Below are positions 50,613 to 59,757 of a DNA stretch of 64,000 bases, one piece after another. Position 1 is the first letter of the stretch, and the number at the start of each line of letters is the position of its first letter. Origin of the DNA: Allgaiera indica (GTDB taxonomy: Bacteria; Pseudomonadota; Alphaproteobacteria; Rhodobacterales; Rhodobacteraceae); NCBI RefSeq assembly GCF_900106675.1, contig NZ_FNOB01000003.1:173212-237211 (forward strand). Direction: 5' to 3'. The notes under the pieces were generated by a model. It was not told the DNA's origin. It did not search any database and saw nothing but the letters and a program-made list of their open reading frames with translations. A program made the position numbers and the translations under genes.

Positions 50613-53126
50613 ATGTCCAGTCCAACGCGTGACAAGCTGCCGCTGCACAACGTGAAGGTGCTCGATTTCGGGCAATATATCGCAGGCCCCGCCGCGGCGA
50701 TGATGCTGGGCGATCTGGGCGCGACCGTGGTGCATGTCGATCCGCCCGGCGGGCCGATGTGGAAAAGTCCCGCCAATGCCACGCTGAACCGCAACAAGCT
50801 GATCCTCTCGCTGGATCTGAAATCCGCCGAAGGGCTGGAACGCGCGAAGGAGCTGATCGCCGAAGCCGACATCGTGATCGAGAATTTTCGCCCCGGCAAG
50901 ATGGCCAAGCTGGGCCTCGACCCGGCCGAACTGCGTAAGCAATTCCCCGAACTGATCACCGTCTCGATCCCCGGCTTCGCGTCGGCGGATGAGGAACGGC
51001 GGGAGTTGCGCGCCTATGAAAGCATCATTTCCGCAAGTTCCGGTGTCTTCACCGACATGGGGCTGAACCGGGTGCTGATGGGGGTGAACCCGTCGTTCTC
51101 GCCGCTGCCGCTGGCCTCGGCTTACGGGGCGACCATCGCGGCCTCGGCCGCCGTGCTGGCGCTGCAGGCGCGTGAACGCAACGGGCTGGGCGACCAGATC
51201 GAGGTGCCGCTGGCCTCGGCGGTGATGGAGGGGCTTTGCTACAACTCGATCCGCATCGAGGCCCTGCCGGACCGCTACATAACCCAGCGCGAGCGCGAGA
51301 TCACCCGGCGGCGCACCGAGGGCCTGCCGATGAACCTCAGCTATGAGGAATTGCAAGAGCTTCTGGACCCGTTCTACCGCAGCTATCTGTGCAAGGATGG
51401 GCGCATGTTCTACGTCGTCTGCCCCAGCCACAAGAACCACGCCAGACGCTGCCTGCAGACGCTGGGCATCTACGACGAACTGGTCGCCGAGGGGCTGAGC
51501 GAGGAGGAAGACACCTACAAGCCCAGCGCGGAATGGTCCTCGGACGTGTCGCTGGGGGTCTATCCGCTGCCGAAGGTCTGGGCCGACAAGATCGCCGCGC
51601 GGATGAAGGAGGTGTTCCTGACCCGCACCGCGAAGGAATGGGAGCGCATCTTCGGTCGCAACAAGTTCCCCGGCGCGCCGCAGCGCTGGCTGCAGGAATG
51701 GATCAACGACGACCATGCCGAGACCACGGGACTGATGATCGACGTCGAGGATCCCGAATTCGGCACCATGATCCAGCCCGGCCCGGTCGCCTGGCTGGAA
51801 GAAAGCGGCGAAGCCGCGCTGAACCCCGCGCCGCGCCGCTGGGTGGATTTCTCGACCGCGCTGCGGGTCTTCAAGCGCATCCGGACGAAACTGCCGCGCG
51901 TCACCGATCCGGGCGATCGGTCGGGCTGGTTGGAAGGGGTGCGGATCCTCGATCTGTGCAACGTGATCGCGGGGCCGCACTCGGTCAGCTTCCTGACCCG
52001 TTTCGGCGCCGAGGTGATCAAGCTTGACCCCGCGACGCCGAAATACGACGCTTGGAACACGGTGATCTTCGGTATGTCGCATATGCGCGGCAAGCGGTCC
52101 GCCCTGATCGAATTGACCACCCCCGAGGGCCGCGAGGCCTTCGACGATCTGGTGCGTTCGGTCGACGTGATCGTCTGGAACGCGCCCGACAACCAGATCC
52201 GCCGCATGGGGCTGGACGCCGAAAGCCTGGGCCGGATCAACCCCGAGGCGATCTTTTGCAAGCTTGACTGCTTTTCCGGCGTGCGCCGCGGCCCGCGCAC
52301 CGATTACGTCGGCTATGACGATCTGGTGCAGGCCACCACCGGCATCATGCTGCGCTTTGGAGGCGCGATGAGCGAGCCCGAGGAACATGCCCATGTCGGC
52401 ACCATCGACGTGATGTGCGGCTTTGCCGGCACCATCGCCATCGGCGCAGCACTCTACCAGCAGCTGAAGATCGGCGTGACCGGCCGGCCCCGAACCTCGC
52501 TGTCGGCCAATTCGGGCCTGCTGCAGGTGCCGTTCTGTTACGATTACACCGGCCGCGGCCTCTTCGATGAGCCTTCGGGCCGCTATGTCAACGGCTACGA
52601 CGCGCTGACCAGGTTCTACTACACCGCCTCGGGTGAATGGCTGCTGCTTTCGGCCTACGAGGCCGACGTGGTCACCCTGTCCGGCATTCCCGAACTCGAC
52701 GGCTTCGGCGCGGTGCCGCTGGAAGAGCGCGAGGCCTTCCTGTCCGAGATCTTCGCCAACGACACCGCCGAACACTGGATCGCCACCCTGCGCGGCCACG
52801 ACATCGCCGCCGCGGTCTGCGAAAACATCGACGCCTTGCGCGCAAGATACACGCATGACGCCGACGGAACGCCGGGGATCGATCGAGGCAGCTATGCCTT
52901 CACGGTCTTCCCCGATCACCCGTCGGGCCATGCGGTGACCCAGCTCGATGCCTTTGGCGTCCGTCCGGGGCGGGCGCGCGTGATGCTGCCCGCCCCGGCC
53001 GAGAAATACGGCGCCTCGACCCGGCAGGTGCTGCGTGATCTGGGCTATGACGACGCTCGCATCGACGCGATGATCGCCGCCGGTGCGGCCAGCGAAAGCT
53101 GGTCGAGGGAATATCTGCCAAGCTGA
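50613..53126 (+). CDS. Double-domain class III CoA-transferase
   Basis: An 837-residue protein of two fused CaiB/BaiF-type domains (about 10-400 and 438-830). Each begins with the usual motif (VKVLDFGQYIAGPAAAMML and VRILDLCNVIAGPHSVSFL). The catalytic Asp is present in the second half (GYDDLVQATTG, D569) but is Glu in the first (RAYESIISASSG, E136), so only the second site is likely active. Double-length enzymes of this kind include DddD, which adds CoA to dimethylsulfoniopropionate; other carboxylate substrates are equally possible. ATG 50613 follows GGGAGACG; the open frame upstream covers only the tandem repeat. Confidence 0.87.
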   Translation: MSSPTRDKLPLHNVKVLDFGQYIAGPAAAMMLGDLGATVVHVDPPGGPMWKSPANATLNRNKLILSLDLKSAEGLERAKELIAEADIVIENFRPGKMAKLGLDPAELRKQFPELITVSIPGFASADEERRELRAYESIISASSGVFTDMGLNRVLMGVNPSFSPLPLASAYGATIAASAAVLALQARERNGLGDQIEVPLASAVMEGLCYNSIRIEALPDRYITQREREITRRRTEGLPMNLSYEELQELLDPFYRSYLCKDGRMFYVVCPSHKNHARRCLQTLGIYDELVAEGLSEEEDTYKPSAEWSSDVSLGVYPLPKVWADKIAARMKEVFLTRTAKEWERIFGRNKFPGAPQRWLQEWINDDHAETTGLMIDVEDPEFGTMIQPGPVAWLEESGEAALNPAPRRWVDFSTALRVFKRIRTKLPRVTDPGDRSGWLEGVRILDLCNVIAGPHSVSFLTRFGAEVIKLDPATPKYDAWNTVIFGMSHMRGKRSALIELTTPEGREAFDDLVRSVDVIVWNAPDNQIRRMGLDAESLGRINPEAIFCKLDCFSGVRRGPRTDYVGYDDLVQATTGIMLRFGGAMSEPEEHAHVGTIDVMCGFAGTIAIGAALYQQLKIGVTGRPRTSLSANSGLLQVPFCYDYTGRGLFDEPSGRYVNGYDALTRFYYTASGEWLLLSAYEADVVTLSGIPELDGFGAVPLEEREAFLSEIFANDTAEHWIATLRGHDIAAAVCENIDALRARYTHDADGTPGIDRGSYAFTVFPDHPSGHAVTQLDAFGVRPGRARVMLPAPAEKYGASTRQVLRDLGYDDARIDAMIAAGAASESWSREYLPS

Positions 53127-53225
53127 CGGGCGAAAGACCCGCATCACCGGTCGCCTGCCCCGTCTTTGGGCTTCCTCTTTGGCGAAGATGCCCTTCGCAG
53201 GGGCGGACCGCCCGCGCGCGGCGCT

Positions 53226-54398
53226 TCAGCCCGTCGCGCGTTCGGCGAATGCAGCCAGCCGCCCGATCGCCTCTTCGAACAGATCGTCGGCGATGGTCAG
53301 CGCCACGCGCACATGCCCGGCCGAGGCCGCGCCGAAACTTTCGCCCGGCATCACCGCGATGCGCTCGGCGTCGAGCAACCGGTTGGCGAAGTCATTGCCG
53401 CTGAGCCCCGTCGCGCGGATGTCGAGCATCACATACATCGCCCCCGAGGCCGGGATCACCCGGATCGCGTTACTGCCCTGCAGCGCCCGCATCGCGATCT
53501 CGCGCCGCCGCCGGAAGGGGGCGGCGATCTTTTCCTCGAACCCCGGCCCCTGGCGCAGCGCGAAAAGCGCCGCGTCCTGGATGAAGGCGGGCACGCCATA
53601 GGTGGTGTTGGTGGTCAGGGTGGTGACCGCCTCGGCCACCTCCGTCGGCGCCACGATCCAGCCCAGGCGAGAGCCGGTCATCGCATGGCTTTTCGACATC
53701 GAGCCCACCACGATCGTGCGCTCGGTCATGCCCGGCAGGGCGCGCGGGCTGAGGTGCTCGCCCTCCCAGATCTGGGTGTCGTAGACCTCGTCCGAGATCA
53801 GCCACAGATCCTCGGCCTCCACCGCGCGCCGGATGCCTTCCAGCGTGGCGCGGGGATAGATCACACCGGTGGGGTTGTTCGGCGTGTTGATCAGCAATGT
53901 CTTCGCGCCCTGGGCCAATGCGCGGATCGTGGCCTCTTGCGGCAGGAAATCCTCGGCCGAACGCGTCGGCACCACCGCCGCTTCGGCACCGGTCGCGCGG
54001 ATCGTGCCGGGGTAGGTGGCATAATAGGGATCGCAGTAAAGCGCCCGGTCGCCCTGGTCGAGCAGCGCCATATGGATCGCGAAAAGCGCAGCCTGGCCCC
54101 CGGGGGTGATGACGACATTATCCCAGCCGGTCGGCACGCCGGTGCGGGCCTGGACGCGCGCGGCAATTTCCTGGCGCAGATCCTGGTTGCCGGGGCCGAA
54201 AGCATAGCCGGTGTTGCCGGCCGAGGCGCTGTCGTACATCGCCTTCAGGATCGCGGGGTCGGTGCCGATGTCATGCTCGCCGATGGTCAGTGTCAGCACC
54301 CGCTCGCCCGCCGCGATCATGTCGCGGGTGCGATAGTAGATTTCCCAGCCGTCGGTGCCGCCCTGGGTGATATGCCCGATCCGTTGTGCCAGTTTCAT
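53226..54398 (-). CDS. Class I/II aminotransferase
   Basis: A 390-residue fold-type I PLP enzyme. The Lys is in VGSMSKSHAMTGSRLGW, the NNPTG motif in LINTPNNPTGVIYP, and LISDEVYDTQIW supplies the Asp and Tyr; VRVALTI includes the substrate Arg. Similar to aspartate/arylsulfate-type aminotransferases. The substrate is unclear. Convergent with the CoA-transferase gene; the ATG lies 69 bp from soxR's stop. Confidence 0.9.
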   Translation of the reverse strand: MKLAQRIGHITQGGTDGWEIYYRTRDMIAAGERVLTLTIGEHDIGTDPAILKAMYDSASAGNTGYAFGPGNQDLRQEIAARVQARTGVPTGWDNVVITPGGQAALFAIHMALLDQGDRALYCDPYYATYPGTIRATGAEAAVVPTRSAEDFLPQEATIRALAQGAKTLLINTPNNPTGVIYPRATLEGIRRAVEAEDLWLISDEVYDTQIWEGEHLSPRALPGMTERTIVVGSMSKSHAMTGSRLGWIVAPTEVAEAVTTLTTNTTYGVPAFIQDAALFALRQGPGFEEKIAAPFRRRREIAMRALQGSNAIRVIPASGAMYVMLDIRATGLSGNDFANRLLDAERIAVMPGESFGAASAGHVRVALTIADDLFEEAIGRLAAFAERATG

Positions 54399-54467
54399 CG
54401 CCCGACTCCCATTCCTTGCGGGGCGCACGCGATCACGAAACCGCGGCCGGGGCAAGGTGGGGAGGGC

Positions 54468-54923
54468 TCAGCCAGCCGGCGCATCGCCCATCAGATAGCG
54501 CGGGCCCGGGCCGCGCTGGCCGGCGCGGTCGGCGGGATTGTAAAGTGCGCAGCGGTCAAGCGACAGGCAACCGCAGCCGATGCAGCCGTCCAGCTTGTCG
54601 CGCAAGCTGGCCAGCGCCGCGATCCTCGCGTCGATATCGCGGCGAAAGGCGCCCGAAATGCCGGCCCAGTCCTCGCGCGTTGGCGGGCGGCCCTCGGGCA
54701 GGCCGGCCATGATCTCGGCGATACGGGCCAGCGGAAAGCCAAGGCGCTGCGCGATCATCACGAAGGACAGGCGGCGGATATCGGCGCGCCCATAGCGGCG
54801 GTGACCGCCGGCGTTGCGCAAGGGCGCGATCAGCCCGACCGTCTCGTAATGCCGGATCGCCGAGACGGCGAGCCCGGTACGCGCCGCCAGATCGCCGATC
54901 GCCAGTCCGCCCTTGGATGCCAT
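54468..54923 (-). CDS. soxR: Redox-sensitive transcriptional activator SoxR
   Basis: A 151-residue MerR-family protein. N-terminal helix-turn-helix (AIGDLAARTGLAVSAIRHYE), dimer helix, and the [2Fe-2S] ligands C114, C117, C119 and C125 in GCIGCGCLSLDRCALYNP. It senses redox-cycling compounds. ATG 54923 is preceded by AGGAGCG. It is divergent from a VOC-family gene with a SoxR-box-like palindrome between them; in nonenteric bacteria SoxR directly controls such small neighbours. Confidence 0.95.
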   Translation of the reverse strand: MASKGGLAIGDLAARTGLAVSAIRHYETVGLIAPLRNAGGHRRYGRADIRRLSFVMIAQRLGFPLARIAEIMAGLPEGRPPTREDWAGISGAFRRDIDARIAALASLRDKLDGCIGCGCLSLDRCALYNPADRAGQRGPGPRYLMGDAPAG

Positions 54924-54950
54924 GGGGTCGCTCCTGAAAATAATGCTTGA

Positions 54951-54968
54951 TCTCAAGTTCACTTTAGA
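54951..54968. promoter_or_regulatory. Candidate SoxR box
   Basis: CTCAAGTTCACTTTAG resembles the SoxR consensus CTCAAGTTAACTTGAG with three mismatches and keeps the left half intact. It lies in the 90-bp gap between divergent soxR and the VOC-family gene. Confidence 0.55.
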
Positions 54969-55013
54969 AATTACAAAGGCAGGCATCGAAAGCCAAGAGG
55001 AAAGGACGAATCG

Positions 55014-55400
55014 ATGCCTGCGATGCTGGAACATGTGAACATGACGGTGACCGACCCCGAAGCGACGGCGGCGATGCTGGGGCGGCTGTTTGGTTGGGGG
55101 GTGCGCTGGCGGGGGGCGGCGAAGAACGGCGGGCATACCGTGCATGTCGGCACCGACGCCCAGTACCTTGCGCTGTTTTCCGGCAGTGCGGGGGCGGCGC
55201 TGGTGCCGAACCACGACAGCTACAGCCTGCGCGGCGGGCTGAACCATGTCGCGGTGGTGGTCGATGACCTCGATGCCGCCGAGGCACGGGTGCGCGCCGA
55301 GGGGCTGACCGCCCATTCCCACGCCGATTACGAACCCGGCCGGAGGTTCTATTTCCACGATACCGACGGGATCGAATACGAGGTGGTCAGCTACCCCTGA
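55014..55400 (+). CDS. VOC/glyoxalase-family protein
   Basis: A 128-residue paired beta-alpha-beta-beta-beta protein. Metal-binding residues would be His in MLEHVNMTV, His in LNHVAVVVDD and Glu in GIEYEVVSYP. Such proteins detoxify or bind aldehydes and antibiotics. It shares a divergent promoter with soxR, so it is a likely target of redox-stress control. GGAAAGGACG precedes the ATG. Confidence 0.87.
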   Translation: MPAMLEHVNMTVTDPEATAAMLGRLFGWGVRWRGAAKNGGHTVHVGTDAQYLALFSGSAGAALVPNHDSYSLRGGLNHVAVVVDDLDAAEARVRAEGLTAHSHADYEPGRRFYFHDTDGIEYEVVSYP

Positions 55401-55417
55401 CCGCTGCGCGCACCCCC

Positions 55418-55446
55418 TTGGCAGGCGGCGGCCAAACGGGTAACGT
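55418..55446 (+). promoter_or_regulatory. Predicted promoter of cysS leader
   Basis: TTGGCA (55418-55423), 17-base spacer, TAACGT (55441-55446). The expected start point, seven to eight bases after the -10 box, coincides with the ATG at 55454. Confidence 0.55.
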
Positions 55447-55453
55447 CGCGGCC

Positions 55454-55498
55454 ATGAAAACGAACGGCATCTGCTGCACCATCTGCATTACCGGCTGA
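55454..55498 (+). CDS. Putative Cys-rich leader peptide of cysS (14 residues)
   Basis: ATG to TGA gives [14 protein letters not shown], with three Cys codons (TGC) among 14, two in a row. There is no Shine-Dalgarno sequence, but the predicted +1 falls on or next to the A of ATG, so a leaderless mRNA is likely. After its stop, GGCGGGC (55507-55513) can pair with GCCCGCC (55550-55556), 28 bp before cysS. A ribosome stalled at the Cys codons would alter this fold. This mirrors amino-acid attenuators such as the leaderless trp leader in Sinorhizobium; Cys control is inference. Confidence 0.6.
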   Translation: MKTNGICCTICITG

Positions 55499-55583
55499 CA
55501 TCGTCAGGCGGGCCGTTCCTCTGTTTCAAAGCCAGATCGAACCTGATACGCCCGCCGGCGCCAGCTTGGCGAAGGGAAACGTC

Positions 55584-57077
55584 ATGGTCGAGATACGGCT
55601 GCACAACACCAAGACCCGCCGCAAGGAACGCTTCGATCCGATCGATCCGGACAATGTGCGGATCTATGTCTGCGGCCCCACGGTCTATGACCGCGCCCAT
55701 CTGGGCAACGCGCGGCCCGTGGTGGTGTTCGACACGCTCTTTCGGCTGATGCGCCATGTCTACGGCGCAGATCACGTCACCTATGTGCGCAACTTTACCG
55801 ACGTCGACGACAAGATCAACGCCCGCGCCGCGACATTGGCCGAAGGGGGCGACGCACGGTCGCTGGAAGAGATCATCCGCGCCCTGACCGACGAGACCAT
55901 CGGCTGGTATCACGCCGACATGGATGCGCTGGGGGCGCTGCGCCCGACGCAGGAGCCGCGCGCGACGCACTACATCGACGACATGAAGGATATGATCAGC
56001 ACATTGATCGACAAGGGGTTCGCCTATGTCGTGCGAGATCAATCCAACAACCCGCCGGAAGAATTTGTCTTGGCGGACCGTGAAGCATTGCTCTCTAGTC
56101 ATGCGCTTTTTGAAGTTCAAAAGTTTGAGCGTTACGGGCAGCTTTCAGGCCGGTGGTTGGATGACATGATCGCGGGTGCTCGGGTTGAGGTCGCGCCTTA
56201 CAAACGGAACCCAATGGATTTCGTCCTCTGGAAGCCCTCGACGGACGATCTGCCCGGCTGGGGCAGCCCCTGGGGGAGAGGGCGTCCCGGCTGGCACATC
56301 GAGTGCTCCGCTATGTCCAAAGCACTACTGGGCGATGTCTTCGATATTCATGGTGGGGGTATCGACCTTCAATTTCCTCACCACGAGAACGAGATCGCAC
56401 AAAGCTGCTGTGCAAATGGAACCGAGGAGATGGCGCGCTACTGGATGCATAACGAGATGCTGCAGGTCGAGGGCAAGAAGATGTCCAAGAGCCTGGGGAA
56501 TTTCTTCACGGTGCGGGATCTCCTGGAGCAGGGCGTGCCGGGGGAGGTGATCCGCTTCGTGATGCTGAGCACGCATTACTCGAAGCCTATGGACTGGACG
56601 GCCGAGAAGGCGGCGCAGGCGAAGGCGACGTTGGCCAAATGGTATCGGGCGACGAACGGGATCGAGGCTGCGCAGAGCGTGCCGGATGCCGTGGTCCAGG
56701 CGCTGGCAGATGATTTGAACGGACACATGGCTATTGTCCACCTCTACGACCTTCTTAACCGGGACATGCTTTCCGAGTTGAAGGCCGCAATTTCGTTCTT
56801 AGGTTTTGGCGAGGCAGAAGAAATAAAATGGTGGCGTATGGATCCGCTGGTGACGGGCTATGGCGTGTCACCGGGGCAGATCGCGGAGATACCGCCGGTT
56901 CTCGATCAAATTGTAAGACGTATCCAAGCTTTGCGTGATGAACGCAGGTATGATGAAGCGGATGCGATGCGCTCGGCTTTGCGTGACGCTGGCGTCGAGG
57001 TGCGGATCACGAAGTCCGGGCCGGAAACTATGCTCCTGCCTGACTTCGATCCCGCCAAACTGGACGCTCTCGAATGA
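55584..57077 (+). CDS. cysS: Cysteinyl-tRNA synthetase
   Basis: A 497-residue class I synthetase. [19 protein letters not shown] holds the zinc Cys C30 and the HIGH-type site HLGN; the zinc-site His pair is in [11 protein letters not shown] and the KMSKS loop is [11 protein letters not shown]. It charges Cys onto tRNA-Cys. ATG 55584 follows AAGGGA; an in-frame TTG at 55566 is less likely. Segments around 56040-56220, 56310-56430 and 56720-56960 have clearly lower GC and different codon use than the rest, so the gene looks like a mosaic. A Cys-rich leader ORF lies upstream. Confidence 0.95.
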   Translation: MVEIRLHNTKTRRKERFDPIDPDNVRIYVCGPTVYDRAHLGNARPVVVFDTLFRLMRHVYGADHVTYVRNFTDVDDKINARAATLAEGGDARSLEEIIRALTDETIGWYHADMDALGALRPTQEPRATHYIDDMKDMISTLIDKGFAYVVRDQSNNPPEEFVLADREALLSSHALFEVQKFERYGQLSGRWLDDMIAGARVEVAPYKRNPMDFVLWKPSTDDLPGWGSPWGRGRPGWHIECSAMSKALLGDVFDIHGGGIDLQFPHHENEIAQSCCANGTEEMARYWMHNEMLQVEGKKMSKSLGNFFTVRDLLEQGVPGEVIRFVMLSTHYSKPMDWTAEKAAQAKATLAKWYRATNGIEAAQSVPDAVVQALADDLNGHMAIVHLYDLLNRDMLSELKAAISFLGFGEAEEIKWWRMDPLVTGYGVSPGQIAEIPPVLDQIVRRIQALRDERRYDEADAMRSALRDAGVEVRITKSGPETMLLPDFDPAKLDALE

Positions 57078-57270
57078 GCCGCCGTGACCTGACCACGGAG
57101 GGCAGCGCCGGTCACGCGCGGGGGGGGCGTGAAGCGCCCGCCCCGTGGGGGGGCGGGTCGGGCGCTGCCCGGGCCGTCGGCCCGGGCCGAGTAGTTTGCC
57201 GTTCGGACGCATCGGGGCCGAGGTGCGGGGAGGCTGCCTACAGCGGCGCCGGGGCTCTGCCCCGGACCCC

Positions 57271-57294
57271 GGAGTATTTTCGCCAAGATGAAGG
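57271..57294 (+). repeat. Dispersed intergenic repeat, copy E
   Basis: GGA followed by GTATTTTCGCCAAGATGAAG. It is preceded by the small hairpin GGGGC-TCT-GCCCC (57251-57263). Its end (AAGGGAGGA) doubles as the Shine-Dalgarno sequence of the citramalate synthase gene. Confidence 0.8.
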
Positions 57295-57306
57295 GAGGAC
57301 GGCGTG

Positions 57307-58929
57307 ATGGCCAGGGAACGCCTCTATCTCTACGACACGACCCTGCGGGACGGTCAGCAGACGCAGGGCGTGCAGTTCTCGACCGCCGAGAAGACGCAGA
57401 TCGCGGCGATGCTCGACGGCTTGGGTGTGGATTACATCGAGGGCGGTTGGCCCGGGGCGAACCCGACCGACAGCGAGTTTTTCGCGGTGCGGCCCGAGAC
57501 CCGGGCCGTGTTCACCGCCTTCGGCATGACCAAGCGCGCGGGGCGCTCGGCCGCGAATGACGAGGTGCTGGCCGGCGTGATGAACGCAGGCACCCCGGCT
57601 GTTTGTCTGGTGGGCAAGACGCATGATTTCCATGTCACCACCGCCCTTGGGATGACGCTGGAGGAGAACCTCGAGAACATCGAGGCCTCGGTCGCGCATA
57701 TCGTCGCTGAGGGGCGCGAGGCGCTGTTCGATGCCGAGCATTTCTTTGACGGCTGGAAGGCGAACCGCGATTATGCGCTCGATTGCCTGCGCGCCGCCGA
57801 ACGGGCGGGGGCGCGTTGGGTCGTGCTGTGCGACACCAACGGCGGCACGCTGCCCGCCGAGGTGCGGGCGATCGTGGCCGAGGTGATCGCCGAAGGCATC
57901 CCCGGCGAACAGCTGGGGATTCATTGCCACAACGATACCGAAACCGCGGTGGCCGGCAGCCTGGCCGCCGTCGAGGCCGGCGTGCGCCAGATCCAGGGTA
58001 CGCTGAACGGGTTGGGAGAACGCTGCGGCAACGCCAACCTGACCGCGCTGATCCCGACGCTTTTGTTGAAGGAACCCTATGCCAGCCGCTTCGAGATCGG
58101 CGTCAGCCGCGAGGCATTGAAGGGCCTGACGCGGGCAAGCCGCAAGCTTGACGATATCCTCAACCGGGTGCCCTTGCGCGCGGCCGCCTATGTGGGTGCC
58201 TCGGCCTTTGCGCACAAGGCGGGGCTGCATGCCAGCGCCATCGTCAAGGATCCCTCGACCTATGAACATGTCGATCCGGGTCTGGTGGGCAACGAGCGCG
58301 TCATTCCGATGTCGAACCAGGCCGGGCAGTCGAACCTGCGCGCGCGCCTCAAGGACGCGGGGATCGAGGTGGCGCCGAAGGATCCGGCGTTGGGCCGCAT
58401 CCTGGACGTGATCAAGTCGCGCGAGGATCAGGGCTATGCCTATGATGGCGCGCAGGCAAGTTTTGAGCTGGTCGCGCGGCAGGAGTTGGGCCTGATGCCG
58501 CGCTTCTTCGAGGTGAAGCGCTACCGCGTGACGGTGGAGCGGCGCAAGAACAAGCGCGACCGGATGGTGACCTTGTCCGAGGCCGTCGTGGTGGTGAAGA
58601 TCGGCGACGAGAAGAAGCTGTCGGTTTCCGAGAGCATGGACGAGATGGGCGCCGACCGCGGCCCGGTGAATGCGCTGTCGAAGGCGCTGGGCAAGGATCT
58701 GGGTCCCTATCAGGCCTGTATCGACGACATGCATCTGGTCGATTTCAAGGTCCGCATCACCCAGGGCGGGACCGAGGCCGTCACCCGTGTCATCATCGAC
58801 AGCGCCGATGGCCAGGGGCGGCGCTGGTCCACCGTGGGGGTGTCGGCCAACATCGTCGATGCCTCGTTTCAGGCGTTGCTGGACGCCATCAACTGGAAGC
58901 TGGTGCGCGACGGGGTGCGCCCGGCATGA
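57307..58929 (+). CDS. cimA: Citramalate synthase
   Basis: A 540-residue member of the isopropylmalate/citramalate synthase family. The catalytic site YDTTLRDGQQTQGVQFS, HCHNDTETAVA with metal His pair, and LNGLGERCGNANL are all present; the C-terminal regulatory LeuA-type domain (about 405-530) is kept. The pattern DGxQTxGVxFS fits citramalate synthase, which starts isoleucine from pyruvate and acetyl-CoA. ATG 57307 has GGGAGGA eight bases before it. Coupled to the next gene by ATGA. Confidence 0.92.
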   Translation: MARERLYLYDTTLRDGQQTQGVQFSTAEKTQIAAMLDGLGVDYIEGGWPGANPTDSEFFAVRPETRAVFTAFGMTKRAGRSAANDEVLAGVMNAGTPAVCLVGKTHDFHVTTALGMTLEENLENIEASVAHIVAEGREALFDAEHFFDGWKANRDYALDCLRAAERAGARWVVLCDTNGGTLPAEVRAIVAEVIAEGIPGEQLGIHCHNDTETAVAGSLAAVEAGVRQIQGTLNGLGERCGNANLTALIPTLLLKEPYASRFEIGVSREALKGLTRASRKLDDILNRVPLRAAAYVGASAFAHKAGLHASAIVKDPSTYEHVDPGLVGNERVIPMSNQAGQSNLRARLKDAGIEVAPKDPALGRILDVIKSREDQGYAYDGAQASFELVARQELGLMPRFFEVKRYRVTVERRKNKRDRMVTLSEAVVVVKIGDEKKLSVSESMDEMGADRGPVNALSKALGKDLGPYQACIDDMHLVDFKVRITQGGTEAVTRVIIDSADGQGRRWSTVGVSANIVDASFQALLDAINWKLVRDGVRPA

Positions 58930-59687
58930 GCCTGGAGGCCTGCGCCGCACTGGTCGAACGTGGAGACCCCGAGCGGTTCGTCACCGCGCGCGGCCCGGCG
59001 GCGGCGCGGCTGATGCCGCTTTACGCCTTCAACCTAGAGATCGCCCGCGCTCCCTGGGTGACGGCCGAGCCGCTGATCGCCGAGATGCGCCTGACCTGGT
59101 GGGACGAGGCGCTGGAAGAGATCGCCGCAGGCCGGCCGCCCCGCGCGCATGAGGTGGTGATACCCCTGGCCGGCGTGATCCGCGACGCCGCGCTGCCCAT
59201 GGGGCCGTTTCACGAGATGATCGCAGCGCGGCGCTGGGATGTCGCGGCTCAGCCTTTCGCCGACGAGGCCGCGCTTTGGGCGCATCTGGAGGCCTCGGCG
59301 GGCAATCTGATGTGGCTGGCGGCGCGGGCGCTTGGTGCGCCAGAGGCGGCGCGCGATGTGGTGCGCGATTTCGGCACCGGGGCGGGGCTGGCGGCCTGGC
59401 TGCGCGCGGTGCCGGCCCTTGTGGCGCGCGGGCGGGCGCCGCTGCCCGAGGGCGTGGACCCGGCGGCGCTGGCGCGGGCCGGGCTGGGGCGCATCGCCCG
59501 GGCTCGGGGGGGGCGGCGCATGGTGCCGGCCGCGGCGTTGCCGGCGATGCTGGCAGGGGCCGGCGCGGGCAGCATGCTGCGCCGGGTGCTGCGCGACCCT
59601 GACGCGGTGGCGCGGGACGGGCTGGATCGGTCGGAATTCGCCCGGCGCTCGGGGCTGCTGGCGCGGGCGATTTCCGGGCGCTGGTAA
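58926..59687 (+). CDS. Squalene/phytoene synthase-like protein (NDUFAF6-type)
   Basis: A 253-residue all-helical protein of the trans-prenyltransferase fold. The first aspartate-rich motif is degenerate (RLTWWDEALEEIAAG), and the second DxxxD motif is not visible, so synthase activity is doubtful. This is the pattern of NDUFAF6-like proteins, which assist complex I assembly in mitochondria and are common in alphaproteobacteria. Its link to citramalate synthase (4-bp overlap) is probably only operon convenience. Confidence 0.75.
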   Translation: MSLEACAALVERGDPERFVTARGPAAARLMPLYAFNLEIARAPWVTAEPLIAEMRLTWWDEALEEIAAGRPPRAHEVVIPLAGVIRDAALPMGPFHEMIAARRWDVAAQPFADEAALWAHLEASAGNLMWLAARALGAPEAARDVVRDFGTGAGLAAWLRAVPALVARGRAPLPEGVDPAALARAGLGRIARARGGRRMVPAAALPAMLAGAGAGSMLRRVLRDPDAVARDGLDRSEFARRSGLLARAISGRW

Positions 59688-59695
59688 CCGCGCGT

Positions 59696-59724
59696 TTGCA
59701 ATTACAGGCGCAAAGGATTTATAC
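59696..59724 (+). promoter_or_regulatory. Predicted promoter of the small HTH-like gene
   Basis: TTGCAA (59696-59701), 17-base spacer, TTATAC (59719-59724), close to the sigma-70 consensus, 34 bp before the ATG at 59758. Confidence 0.6.
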
Positions 59725-59757
59725 CTTCACAGGCAAAGGTTGTGCTTGGGGTGCCCC

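Noticed and set aside
50331..53147. About 940-codon minus-strand frame opposite the CoA-transferase
   Set aside because: Shadow of the real gene; no family resemblance.
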